Shown one piece after another: positions 1-8,070 of a DNA stretch of 64,000 nt (within the stretch, counting starts at the first letter, position 1; each line of letters begins with the position of its first letter). Made by a program: the position numbers and the translations under genes. The notes under the pieces were generated by a model. That model was not told where the DNA came from. It ran no database searches and saw nothing but the letters and a program-made list of their open reading frames with translations. Source of the stretch: Kutzneria sp. CA-103260 (GTDB taxonomy: Bacteria > Actinomycetota > Actinomycetes > Mycobacteriales > Pseudonocardiaceae); contig NZ_CP073318.1 of assembly GCF_018263855.1 (NCBI RefSeq), positions 9,734,001 through 9,798,000 on the forward strand. Direction: 5' to 3'.

Positions 1-1
1 C

Positions 2-370
2 GGATTCGGGTTTCTCAAATACTTCTCCGGCCTCAGTCCGGCGCAGGACCTGGTGTTGCACGTCAACCGGATCCTGTCCCTCGGACTGGTGCCGGACCAG
101 GTGGCACTGCCGGCCTTCGCGACGGTCGAGAGCCTGCTCGGCCTGTCGCTGATCACCGGCCGGGGACTGCGCTACCTCGTGTATCCGCTCACCGCGTGGG
201 CGATCGCGATCCTGTCCCCGGTGCTGCTGTTCCCGGGCGAGCTGTTCAGCGGACCGGACCACGCGCCGACGCTGGCCGGCCAGTACGTGCTGAAGGACAT
301 CATCCTGCTCGCCGCCTGCCTCGTCGTGATGACGAGGGTTCGGCAAGACGCGCGCGTCGCCGGGGAGTGA
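2..370 (+). CDS. DoxX-like integral membrane protein, 3' part
   Basis: The reading frame is open from the window edge, so the true start lies upstream. About 122 C-terminal residues are present. Three hydrophobic segments are visible (around LPAFATVESLLGLSLI, YLVYPLTAWAIAILSPVLLF and LKDIILLAACLVVM), preceded by FGFLKYFSG. The GxxKYFSGLSP entry and the KDIILLAACLVV last helix resemble the four-helix DoxX/YkgB family of small inner-membrane proteins, some of which are linked to redox or respiratory functions. The assignment rests on pattern only; the substrate is unknown. It ends 53 bases before the next gene on the same strand. Confidence 0.6.
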   Translation, partial: GFGFLKYFSGLSPAQDLVLHVNRILSLGLVPDQVALPAFATVESLLGLSLITGRGLRYLVYPLTAWAIAILSPVLLFPGELFSGPDHAPTLAGQYVLKDIILLAACLVVMTRVRQDARVAGE

Positions 371-423
371 CCGCGCCGTCGTCACACAAAGCACCATCGC
401 ACCAATTCAAGGGGGAAGTGAAA

Positions 424-1284
424 GTGGAAACTGTTTTTCGGGCGAGCGCGCCCGTGGCCGACGCCGGTCCGGATCTCGGCCCGCTGCTGGAACTGCCGGG
501 CACCTGGGTCGGCGACGGCTTCAACCTGATCTCGCGTCCGGACCAGCACGACAACAAGCCGTTTTTCCTGGAGCTCAACGCGACCCGGGAGACATTGTCC
601 TTCACGCCGATCGGCGCGCCGATCCCGAACCGGGGCAGCGGCCAGGACGACATCTTCTTCCAGGGCGTGCACTATCTCCAGCAGGTCAGTGACGCGGCGA
701 CCAACGGGGCGCTGCACCTGGAGCCGGGGATGTGGCTGAACATTCCGGCGACCACCGATCCGGTCGCGCCGGCCAGCGTGGTCCGCATGGCCACCATCCC
801 GCACGGCGACGCGCTGCTCGCGCAGGGCTCGTCACTGCTGGTGCCGGGGCCGCCGCAGATCGCGCCGGTCGACTCGACGCCGACGTTCTCCACCGGGCCC
901 AACACCGGCCAGAAGGTGACCGGGCCCTATCTCGACCCGTTCACCAAGACCCGGCTGCCGCACGGCATTCCGCACGGTGCGATCGCCAACCCGAACGTGG
1001 TGCTGACCGAGGCGATCAGCAAGCAGAAGATCCTCGAGACCACCGTGCTGATCATCAGCACCACCACCGAGATCGGCGGCAGCGCCGGTGGCATCCAGAA
1101 CATCCCGTTCGTGGTCAAGAACGCCAACGCGGTCAGCATGAGCGCGATCTTCTGGATCGAGAAGGTGCAGACCGAGGACGGCACCGGGACGTTCATGCAG
1201 CTGCAGTACACCCAGCAGGTGATGCTGGACTTCCTGGGGATCAACTGGCCGCACATCCAGGTGGCCACGTTGGTCAAGCAGTAG
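424..1284 (+). CDS. conserved hypothetical protein with N-terminal GTW-type beta-barrel signature
   Basis: A soluble protein of 286 residues with no signal peptide or membrane segment. The GTG at 424 is chosen because a purine-rich AGGGGGAAG run ends about seven bases before it; the frame is open further upstream but without a ribosome site. The N-terminal LPGTWVGDGFNLISRP segment recalls the G-x-W entry strand of lipocalin or nitrobindin-like barrels, followed by a polar central region and a Thr/Ser-rich C-terminal half (TTVLIISTTTEIGG). I do not recognise a characterised family. It runs convergently into fbiA with a strong GC hairpin between them. A heme- or hydrophobic-ligand-binding role is only a guess from the barrel-like start. 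Confidence 0.6.
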   Translation: METVFRASAPVADAGPDLGPLLELPGTWVGDGFNLISRPDQHDNKPFFLELNATRETLSFTPIGAPIPNRGSGQDDIFFQGVHYLQQVSDAATNGALHLEPGMWLNIPATTDPVAPASVVRMATIPHGDALLAQGSSLLVPGPPQIAPVDSTPTFSTGPNTGQKVTGPYLDPFTKTRLPHGIPHGAIANPNVVLTEAISKQKILETTVLIISTTTEIGGSAGGIQNIPFVVKNANAVSMSAIFWIEKVQTEDGTGTFMQLQYTQQVMLDFLGINWPHIQVATLVKQ

Positions 1285-1290
1285 CCGGGT

Positions 1291-1317
1291 GCGCGGCGGC
1301 CCGCCGGGCCGCCGCGC
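1291..1317. terminator. GC-rich hairpin between convergent genes
   Basis: The arms GCGCGGCGGCCC and GGGCCGCCGCGC pair perfectly over 12 bases around a three-base loop. It sits between the stop of the preceding + gene and the stop of fbiA. There is no U-tract, so it would act as a U-less or bidirectional terminator of the actinobacterial type. Confidence 0.6.
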
Positions 1318-1325
1318 GTTCCGTC

Positions 1326-2291
1326 TCAGCCGAGGGACACCCCGGCCAGCTCCAGCGCCGCGCGCACCATGTCCGCGGTGGCGTCCACATCGGACATCAG
1401 CAGCGGCACGTTGCGCACGGCCACGCCGTCCACGACGGCCTTGTCCTCCGGGGCGATCAGCCAACCGTCCAGCACGCCGTCGGCCTTGCGGGAGCCGTAG
1501 TGCCGGCCGACGGCCTCGGCGCTGGTCTCCACGCCGATGGCGGTCAGGCACGCGTCGGCCATGCCGCGCACCGGTTTGTCGCCGATGATCGGCGAGATGC
1601 CGACCACGCCGGCCGAAGTCTGTCGAACCGCTTCGCGCACACCGGGAATCGACAACACGGTGCCCACGCTGACCACCGGGTTGGACGGCGCCAGCAGCAC
1701 CGCGTCGGCGGCGGCGATGGCGTCCAGCACGCCCGGGGCTGGCTTGGCCTCGTCCGCCCCGACCGGCACGATCGAGTGCGCCGGCAGCTCGGCGTGGTAC
1801 CGGATCCACCACTCCTGGAAGTGGATCGCCCGCCGCTCGTCCTCGGAGCCGGGCACGTCCACCACGACGTGGGTCTCCACCTGGTCGTCGGTCATCGGCA
1901 GCAGCCGCACGCCGGGCTGCCAGCGCGTGCACAGCGCCTCGGTGACCGCCGAGAGCGGATAGCCCGCGCGCAGCATGCGGGTCCGCACCAGGTGGGTGGC
2001 GATGTCCCGGTCGCCCAGCCCGAACCACGGCGCCTCCGCACCGTAGGCGGCCAGTTCCTCCTTGACCCGCCAGGTCTCCCCGGACAGCCCCCAGCCCCGC
2101 TCGCGGTCGATGCCGCCGCCCAGGGTGTACATGCAGGTGTCCAGATCCGGACAGATGCGCAGCCCGTGCAGCCACACGTCGTCCCCGGTGTTCACCAATG
2201 CGGTGATCTCTGCCCCTTCGGGCAGCGCGGCCTTCACTCCCAGCAGGAACCGGGCCCCGCCGACGCCGCCGACCAATACCACGACCTTCAC
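1326..2291 (-). CDS. fbiA: FbiA/CofD, phosphoenolpyruvate/2-phospholactate transferase of F420 synthesis
   Basis: FbiA joins the LPPG or enolpyruvyl-diphospho-guanosine donor to the deazaflavin FO, making (dehydro)coenzyme F420-0. About 321 residues, the usual length. The N-terminus VKVVVLVGGVGGARFLLG is the family's glycine-rich nucleotide-binding start; later come SVGTVLSIPGVRE and SPIIGDKPVRGMAD, typical of CofD. The start at 2291 (GTG) is preferred because AAAGGA lies nine bases upstream; an in-frame GTG at 2309 would contain that ribosome site. It follows the M50 peptidase gene by 34 bases on the same strand. Unlike in mycobacteria, no fbiB (the gamma-glutamyl ligase) lies directly downstream; an unrelated convergent gene does. 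Confidence 0.93.
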   Translation of the reverse strand: MKVVVLVGGVGGARFLLGVKAALPEGAEITALVNTGDDVWLHGLRICPDLDTCMYTLGGGIDRERGWGLSGETWRVKEELAAYGAEAPWFGLGDRDIATHLVRTRMLRAGYPLSAVTEALCTRWQPGVRLLPMTDDQVETHVVVDVPGSEDERRAIHFQEWWIRYHAELPAHSIVPVGADEAKPAPGVLDAIAAADAVLLAPSNPVVSVGTVLSIPGVREAVRQTSAGVVGISPIIGDKPVRGMADACLTAIGVETSAEAVGRHYGSRKADGVLDGWLIAPEDKAVVDGVAVRNVPLLMSDVDATADMVRAALELAGVSLG

Positions 2292-2325
2292 AGGGCGCAA
2301 TCCTTTCACGCGTGCGGGTGAAACC

Positions 2326-3099
2326 TCAGCGGGTCCAGAACCGGAACAGGCCGCCGCCGATGTCGGAGAGCGTGTCGTTGCCGCCGATCAGGCCGAACAG
2401 CCAGTAGCCGATGTTCAGGAACACCGCGCTGACCTGGGGAACGCCGAACAGCAGCAGGAACAGCACCAGCGGCGCCCACGGCCGAACCTTCAGCGCGACG
2501 GCCTGGGCCTCGCGCGACAGCCACGGCGTGATCACGCCGAAACCGTCGAAGCCCGGCACCGGCAGGATGTTGAAGAAGAAGGTCAGCACCTGGAGGAACG
2601 CCAGGTACGAGAAGGCGAACTGGAGGCCGAGCGGCAGCGGCGCGACCGCGACGACCGTGCTGAGCACCAGGCCGATCACCAGATTGAACAGCGGGCCGGC
2701 CAGGGAAACCAGGGATTCGACAGGTTTCGACCGCAGCGCCCAGTGGTTGATGAGCACGGCGCCGCCGGGCAGCGGCAGACCTCCGATGATCAGGAACACC
2801 AGCGGGAGCACGATGCTCAGCACTGGATCGGTGTAGTGGCGCGGGTCGAGGGTCAGGTAGCCGCGCTGCCGGACCTCGTGGTCGCCACCGCGGTAGGCCA
2901 CCAGTGCGTGGCCGAACTCGTGCAGGCACAGGGAAACGACCCAGCCGCCGATGACGAACAGCACCACGCCGGCGGTGAGCAGGGGGATGCTGCCGGTGTA
3001 CGGGTCGGCCGCCGGCAGCGCGCACAGCACCGCACCGATGACTGTGACGCCCAGCAGGCCGAGGAACAGGGGGCTCGGTCGGACCGATGATCGGTTCAC
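2326..3099 (-). CDS. site-2 protease family (M50) membrane zinc metalloprotease
   Basis: A polytopic membrane protein of about 257 residues. The zinc motif HEFGH lies within a hydrophobic helix (VSLCLHEFGHALVAYRGG), and a second motif NILPVPGFDG matches the NxxPxPxxDG third-ligand signature of site-2 proteases. Both catalytic motifs are intact, so it should cleave within membranes. GTG at 3099 is chosen because the conserved region starts just after it, but there is no clear ribosome site and an upstream start (3156) is possible. It is divergent from whiB2 and probably co-transcribed with fbiA. No anti-sigma substrate gene is adjacent, so its target is unknown. Confidence 0.8.
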   Translation of the reverse strand: MNRSSVRPSPLFLGLLGVTVIGAVLCALPAADPYTGSIPLLTAGVVLFVIGGWVVSLCLHEFGHALVAYRGGDHEVRQRGYLTLDPRHYTDPVLSIVLPLVFLIIGGLPLPGGAVLINHWALRSKPVESLVSLAGPLFNLVIGLVLSTVVAVAPLPLGLQFAFSYLAFLQVLTFFFNILPVPGFDGFGVITPWLSREAQAVALKVRPWAPLVLFLLLFGVPQVSAVFLNIGYWLFGLIGGNDTLSDIGGGLFRFWTR

Positions 3100-3203
3100 A
3101 GCGACCAGTGTGCCCGGTGGCCGAGGGTGACGACTTGCGGTATGACCAGGTGACAACGGCTGTTCGCCCTGCGTGACGGTGTCCCCCGACGTAAGTACTT
3201 CGC

Positions 3204-3250
3204 TTGACCCCTTGCAACGACACGGGTGTAATCACATTGGTGTCATTCAC
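3204..3250 (+). promoter_or_regulatory. probable whiB2 promoter with repeated GGTGTNATxCAC motif
   Basis: TTGACC (3204-3209) is followed after 17 bases by TGTAAT (3227-3232), a reasonable sigma-70 type promoter pointing at whiB2. Overlapping it are two direct repeats, GGTGTAATCAC (3225-3235) and GGTGTCATTCAC (3239-3250), which look like a tandem regulator site. The transcription start would fall near 3239, about 75 bases before the first whiB2 start. Confidence 0.4.
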
Positions 3251-3315
3251 CGTCGAGGGGGCGGTGGGTGGTGTCCGCCAACCGGGGAGTGCGGAAGGCG
3301 AGGAGGCGGACGGAC

Positions 3316-3672
3316 ATGGAAATCGAAGGAGGCCGCGTCGTGGAAGCGGCCGAGATCGTCAACATCGGCGCGCCCGTGCGCGAGTTCGGCCTGCTGGAAT
3401 CCGGTGAGAGGGATTTCACGGTGCTGGACGGGGTGTTCGACGGCGACGACGAAGAGCAGGAGTGGCAGGAGCGCGCCCTGTGCGCGCAGACCGATCCCGA
3501 GGCGTTCTTCCCGGAGAAGGGCGGATCCACCCGGGAGGCCAAGCGGATCTGTCAGGGCTGCGAGGTGCGCTCGGAGTGTCTCGAGTACGCGCTGGCCCAT
3601 GACGAGCGCTTCGGCATCTGGGGCGGGCTGTCCGAACGGGAACGCCGGAAGCTGAAGAAGAGGCCCGCGTAA
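3316..3672 (+). CDS. whiB2: WhiB2/WhmD-type iron-sulfur transcription regulator
   Basis: A septation/sporulation-linked Wbl protein carrying a [4Fe-4S] cluster. From ATG 3316 it is 118 residues with the four ligands C56, C79, C82 and C88 (C-x22-C-x2-C-x5-C), the G-x-W turn FGIWGGLSERER, and a basic KLKKRP tail. The cluster region is nearly invariant in the WhiB2 group. Two in-frame starts both have excellent ribosome sites: ATG 3316 (AGGAGG nine bases upstream) and GTG 3340 (AAGGAGG seven bases upstream). An acidic stretch DGVFDGDDEEQE precedes the first Cys. It stands alone between the divergent M50 gene and the large glycosyltransferase, matching the whiB2-fbiA neighbourhood of other actinobacteria. 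Confidence 0.95.
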   Translation: MEIEGGRVVEAAEIVNIGAPVREFGLLESGERDFTVLDGVFDGDDEEQEWQERALCAQTDPEAFFPEKGGSTREAKRICQGCEVRSECLEYALAHDERFGIWGGLSERERRKLKKRPA

Positions 3673-3750
3673 GCGGCGCAACCCTCCGGGCAACTGGCCC
3701 GATGATCGGTCGTACGGTGTGCTCGACGCGCCGACGATGGGAGTGGCCAG

Positions 3751-6700
3751 TTGCCCGGTAAGGCCCAGCCGGTGTTGCGCACAGCGCCGGTGCTCGCGGT
3801 GCTCGTGTGCCACAACGGCGAGCCGTGGCTGCGGCTGGCGCTGTCGGCGCTGCGGCGCTCGATGCCGCGGCCGCGACACGTGATCGCGGTGGACACCGGC
3901 TCGCACGACCGGACGCCGAAGTTGTTGGCGGAGGCCGCATCCGGTGACAAGCCGGTGCTGGACGGTGTGCTGACCCTGTCCCGTGGAACCGGTTACGGGG
4001 ACGCGGTGCGGGCGGCCGTCGAGCACGCGGTGCAGCGGTGGGGCGACCCCGGGCGGTGGCTGTGGCTGCTGCACGACGACAGCGCGCCGGAGCCGGACTG
4101 CCTGGCCGCGCTGCTGGCGGCGGCCGAGATGTCGCCGGCCGCGGGCGTGCTCGGCCCGCTCGGCCTGGACTGGAACGACCCGAACATCGTGGTGGCGGCC
4201 GGATTGTCCACCGACTCATCCGGTCATCGGCAGACCGGACTGGCCGCGCTGGAGAGCGCCCAGGGCCGGTTTTTCGAGCAGAGCACCGAATCCCTGGCCG
4301 TGAGCTCGGCCGGCTCACTGATTTCCCGCGAGCTGTGGGACCGGCTCGGCGGCTACGACCCGGTGCTGCCGATGTTCGGCGACGACCTGGATTTCGGTTG
4401 GCGGGCAAACAAAGCCGGCAGTCTGGTGCTGTCCGTGCCGACGGCCCGGCTGCGGCACGCCCGCGCGGCCAGTGCCGGCGAGCGTAGGCTGGACGCACTG
4501 GCCGCGCCGCCCGGCCCGTTCCTGCGTGGCGTGGAGCGGGCGCACGGCGTGCGGACCTTTCTGGTCAACTGCGCGCTGCCGTCCTTCCTGATTGGACTCC
4601 CGCGTCTAATACTGCTGTGCCTGTTGCGCGCCTTGGGGTTCCTGGTGCTGCGCCGGGGATCGGACGCACGGGCGGAACTCGGCGCGATCCGCTATCTGCT
4701 CAGCGGACGGGGACGGCTGCTGGCCGCCCGGGCCGAGCGGCGGCCGATTTCTGTCGCTGGGCAAAGAAGCGTGCGCGGACTGTTCACCAGCCGCCTGACC
4801 CGGTTGCGCAACGCCTTCCGCAGCGGCCTGGCCGTGCTGGTCCGCCGGCGGGTCCAGGCCGACGCGGTGCTCGGACGGCTGCCCACGCCGGAAACCCCGC
4901 GCACGGAATGGCTCGATCCCGACGACAGCCGCAACACCAAGCTTCCGGTCGGGCCGCAGGCGTTGCCGGCCGGCGCGCTGCGGGGCAAGCGGCGTGGCCC
5001 GGCCGGACTGCGGCGACCGCCGACGGTGATGGTGCCGGTGGCCGCGCAGGCGCCGCCGGGGATGCGGCCGAGCCCGCGACCGCGGCCGTCCCCGCGGCGA
5101 CGCGGCGAGGAGGAGCCCAACCCGCTGGCCGACCTGATGCTCGTCGAGGTCGACCGGGGCGAGGTGATCCGGCAGCTGCTGCTGTCGCCGGCGCTGTGGA
5201 TGTTCGTCGCGCTGTCGCTGCTCGGCGTGATCGTCAATTTCGATCGTCTCGGCGTCGATCTGGTCGGCGGTCGGCTGCTACCCGTGCGGGATCTGGCCGC
5301 GACCTGGTCGGCGTATCTGGCCACCTGGCATCCGGTGGCCGGCGGCACCGCCGCACCGGCGCCGGCAGCGTTGGCAGTGCTGGGAAGTCTCGGCGCGGTG
5401 CTGGGCGGATCGCAGTCGGCGGTGGCCGTGTTGTTGTTCGGCGACCTGCCGTTGGCCGGTGTCGCGGCGTACCTGGCGACGCGGCGAATGCGGGTCGCCC
5501 GGCCGATTCGCGCGCTGATCGCCGCCGTGTACGCCCTGCTGCCGGCGGCTGCGACGGCCGTGTCGCAAGGCCGGCTGGATGTGGTCGTCGTGCACCTGCT
5601 GCTGCCGCTCGTGCTTGCCGGGGCGGCAACTTTGTTGCGGGGCAACGCTCCCGGCACCTGGGTGGCCACGGTGGCCAGCACGTCGCTGGGCCTCGCGGCG
5701 ATCGGCGCGTTCTCGCCGCTGATCCACCTGCTGGTGCTGGTCGGCATCCTGATCGGCTTCGTCGCCGTGCCCGGGCACCGACGGGTGCTCGCGTTGTTCG
5801 GGATCGTGTTGCTGCCGCTGGCTTTGCTGCTGCCGTGGCCGGCGGTCGTGTTGCAGCACCCCGATGTGCTGCTGCACGGCGTCGGCGCGCGACTGCCCGA
5901 CGAACCGGAGGGGCTGACCCGGCTGGTCACCCTTGACCCGGGCGGCCCAGGGGCCCTGCCGGTGATCGGGGCGTTCGTGGTCGTGGCCGCGGTCAGCGCG
6001 GCGGTGCTGCGGGCCAACCGGAACGTGCTGCCCGGCCTGGTGATCGCGGTCGGCGGCGCGGTGGTGGTGGGGTACCTGTGGAGCCAGCAGGTGTGGACCG
6101 GCGCGCCGATGCTCGTGGTCGGCGCCGGGCTGCTGCTGGTGGTGCTCGGCGCGTGCGTGCCGGCCCCGGTCGTGTGGGAGATCCCGCACCTGCGCTTCTC
6201 CTCGGTCAGCGCCGCCGTGGTGGTGGTCGGGCTGCTGGCCGCCAGCGCGCTGATCGCCGGCCGGCAGGGGCCGCTGCACGCCGGCGGCGACCCCCGGTTC
6301 GTGCCGGCGATCGCCAGCGAGCTGGCGACGACCAACGAGACGGTGCTGGAACTGGCCCACGACGGCCGGCCGACTCGGCTGACCGCCGGGGGCCTCGCCG
6401 GCTACGGCGATGACGACCTGGAGCCGGTGCCAGGAGCGGCCGAGCGGCTGGCCAAGCTCGGTGCGGACCTGATCGGGACCGACCATGACGCCGCCAAGGC
6501 CGCCGTCGCGCAGCTAGCTGTCGACGGCGTGAGCTACCTGGTGCTGCCTGACGCCGCGGCCGCCGGGCGGCTGCACGACTCCGTCGGCGACCTCGCGACC
6601 GCCTCGCCGCCGATGTCCGACGGCCGGCCCGTGGTCCGCGTGCAGCTGGCCAACGGCCACGTCGTGCTGCTGGCTCCGCAGCAGGCTCAGAAGGCCGTCA

Positions 6701-7038
6701 CCGGGGGCGTGCCGCCCACGGAGCTGGGCGCGCCCGGCATCGCGCCGGTGGACGCCGCGCCGCCGGACATCGCCGTACGGGTCTCCGACGGACCCAGCGG
6801 CCGGCTGCTCGTGCTGGCCGCCGAGGACGAGCCCGGCTGGCGGGCCACCGTCAACGGCCGCCCGGCGGCCACCGTCCGGGCCTGGGGCCACCTGATCGCC
6901 GTCCCGGTGCCCACCACCGCCGCCGACGTGACCGTGGACCAGCCCGGCACCCTGCGCAGCCTCCTCCTGCTGGTCCAGGCCGCCTTCCTCCTGTTCACGG
7001 TGCTGACAGCCATTCCCAGTCGCCGGCCGTCGTCATGA
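3751..7038 (+). CDS. large GT2-family glycosyltransferase with polytopic membrane domain
   Basis: A protein of 1095 residues. Residues ~10-250 form a GT-A (family 2) domain: VLVCHNGEPWLRLALSAL start, HDDSAPEPDC acidic motif near residue 108, and FGDDLDFGWR near 209, the position of the family's ED/DxD base. A first hydrophobic pair lies near 270-300. Next comes a Pro/Arg-rich linker (~420-470), then about ten membrane segments (~475-860). A soluble domain follows, with DEPGWRATVNGRPA like the C-terminal lumenal domain of YfhO/GT-C-type proteins, and a final helix. The start is TTG 3751, preceded by GGGAG at seven bases. Such two-part enzymes probably act on polyprenyl-linked sugars in envelope glycan assembly; the nearby mannose genes fit this, but donor and acceptor are not readable. 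Confidence 0.8.
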   Translation: MPGKAQPVLRTAPVLAVLVCHNGEPWLRLALSALRRSMPRPRHVIAVDTGSHDRTPKLLAEAASGDKPVLDGVLTLSRGTGYGDAVRAAVEHAVQRWGDPGRWLWLLHDDSAPEPDCLAALLAAAEMSPAAGVLGPLGLDWNDPNIVVAAGLSTDSSGHRQTGLAALESAQGRFFEQSTESLAVSSAGSLISRELWDRLGGYDPVLPMFGDDLDFGWRANKAGSLVLSVPTARLRHARAASAGERRLDALAAPPGPFLRGVERAHGVRTFLVNCALPSFLIGLPRLILLCLLRALGFLVLRRGSDARAELGAIRYLLSGRGRLLAARAERRPISVAGQRSVRGLFTSRLTRLRNAFRSGLAVLVRRRVQADAVLGRLPTPETPRTEWLDPDDSRNTKLPVGPQALPAGALRGKRRGPAGLRRPPTVMVPVAAQAPPGMRPSPRPRPSPRRRGEEEPNPLADLMLVEVDRGEVIRQLLLSPALWMFVALSLLGVIVNFDRLGVDLVGGRLLPVRDLAATWSAYLATWHPVAGGTAAPAPAALAVLGSLGAVLGGSQSAVAVLLFGDLPLAGVAAYLATRRMRVARPIRALIAAVYALLPAAATAVSQGRLDVVVVHLLLPLVLAGAATLLRGNAPGTWVATVASTSLGLAAIGAFSPLIHLLVLVGILIGFVAVPGHRRVLALFGIVLLPLALLLPWPAVVLQHPDVLLHGVGARLPDEPEGLTRLVTLDPGGPGALPVIGAFVVVAAVSAAVLRANRNVLPGLVIAVGGAVVVGYLWSQQVWTGAPMLVVGAGLLLVVLGACVPAPVVWEIPHLRFSSVSAAVVVVGLLAASALIAGRQGPLHAGGDPRFVPAIASELATTNETVLELAHDGRPTRLTAGGLAGYGDDDLEPVPGAAERLAKLGADLIGTDHDAAKAAVAQLAVDGVSYLVLPDAAAAGRLHDSVGDLATASPPMSDGRPVVRVQLANGHVVLLAPQQAQKAVTGGVPPTELGAPGIAPVDAAPPDIAVRVSDGPSGRLLVLAAEDEPGWRATVNGRPAATVRAWGHLIAVPVPTTAADVTVDQPGTLRSLLLLVQAAFLLFTVLTAIPSRRPSS

Positions 7039-7084
7039 AGGGCCATTTCCTGACGTTGAACGCGGTGAAGGGGCCTTTCATGAC
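7032..7084. repeat. family A repeat/hairpin at a convergent junction
   Basis: GTCATGAAGGGCC (7032-7044) pairs with GGCCTTTCATGAC (7072-7084) with one mismatch. Between the arms lies CCTGACGTTGAACGC, the same word as in the copies at 20349-20395 and 43677-43756. The left arm contains the stop codon of the glycosyltransferase gene. It lies between two convergent genes and probably acts as a bidirectional terminator. Confidence 0.65.
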
Positions 7085-7099
7085 AATTTCAGGAGGTTC

Positions 7100-7567
7100 T
7101 TAATCCCCGTCGATGACGTCCGGATCGAGCCCGAGATAGCTGGCGATCTGCTCGACCAGGACATCGTGGACGAGATCGGCGAGATCGGCCCCGTCCTTGG
7201 CCCGGGCCTCCAGCGGCCGGCGGTACAACACGATGCGTGCTCGCGTCGGCACACCGCGTCGGTCGACCCCGGCCGGCACCAGTCTGGCCAGCGGCACGTT
7301 GCCGTCGTCGACGACGCCGTCCTCCCAGCTCAGCTCGTCGTCCGGGCCGACGTGCACCTCGGGCACGTCGTCCACGGCCACGTCGAGCTGGGTCAGCTCG
7401 GTCCGCCAGCGGGCCTCGATCGGCTCGAGCGCCTCGATCACGAGCGCGTCGAACCGCTCGGCCCGGCTGCGCGCCGCCGGCAGGGTCGCCGGATAGAGCG
7501 GTCCGCGCAGGCCACGGCCGTGCCGGTCGCGACTGCGGCGTCCCCGACGCCTGGATCCTCTGGCCAT
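7100..7567 (-). CDS. metallopeptidase-family (zincin-like) protein, Rv3259 type
   Basis: About 155 residues. A basic N-terminus (RGSRRRGRRSRDRHGRG) is followed by a compact domain. The C-terminal helix LVHDVLVEQIASYLGLD occupies the position of the HExxH helix of the small zincin family, but here the glutamate is replaced (H-D-V-L-V-E), so zinc-peptidase activity is doubtful. The start is taken as ATG 7567; two GTG codons immediately precede it. The gene is divergent from the DUF3499 gene with an 85-base gap, the same arrangement as Rv3259/Rv3258c. Function is unknown. Confidence 0.75.
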   Translation of the reverse strand: MARGSRRRGRRSRDRHGRGLRGPLYPATLPAARSRAERFDALVIEALEPIEARWRTELTQLDVAVDDVPEVHVGPDDELSWEDGVVDDGNVPLARLVPAGVDRRGVPTRARIVLYRRPLEARAKDGADLADLVHDVLVEQIASYLGLDPDVIDGD

Positions 7568-7652
7568 CACCACGGCCAGTCAGCGTACGCGGGCGCGTGT
7601 CACCCGCGTGCCTGCACGCCGCCAAGAGTGGGAAGCGCTATCGTCAGCGATC

Positions 7653-8021
7653 GTGCGGAGCGTGAGGCGGTGCTCGCGAACCGGGTGTACGAACCCGGCA
7701 GTCGCCACGCTCACCTACGCCTATGCGGACTCCACCGCGGTCGTCGGACCCCTGGCCACCTACTCCGAACCGCACAGTTACGACCTGTGCGAGGAGCACG
7801 CCATGCGGCTCACGGTGCCCCGCGGCTGGGAGGTCGTCAGGCATGGGGGTGAGTTCGCCGCTCCCGAGCCGTCGGTCGACGACCTGACGGCCCTGGCGGA
7901 GGCGGTGCGGGAGGCCGGCCGGGTCGACCGGCCGGTGGATCGGGTCGACCCGATCGACCCCTCCATGGGGGCGCATCGACGCGGGCACCTGCGGGTGTTG
8001 CCCGACCCGATCGAGGACTGA
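7653..8021 (+). CDS. DUF3499 family protein (Rv3258c-like)
   Basis: A small protein of about 122 residues. The N-terminal VRRCSRTGC and later YDLCEEHA supply the paired Cys/His ligands expected of a small zinc ribbon. The block ATLTYAYADSTAVVGPLA followed by RLTVPRGWEVVRH is the conserved core of this actinobacteria-only family. GTG 7653 is preferred over the track-wide open frame because the conserved sequence begins there; GTG 7662 is an alternative. The tail is variable and Asp/Arg-rich. It is followed by manB after 49 bases and is probably in the same operon. No biochemical role is known. Confidence 0.85.
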   Translation: MRSVRRCSRTGCTNPAVATLTYAYADSTAVVGPLATYSEPHSYDLCEEHAMRLTVPRGWEVVRHGGEFAAPEPSVDDLTALAEAVREAGRVDRPVDRVDPIDPSMGAHRRGHLRVLPDPIED

Positions 8022-8070
8022 ACACGCCGGTAGGCTGGCAGCGTCCCATCCGAGCTACCCGGGAGAAGGC

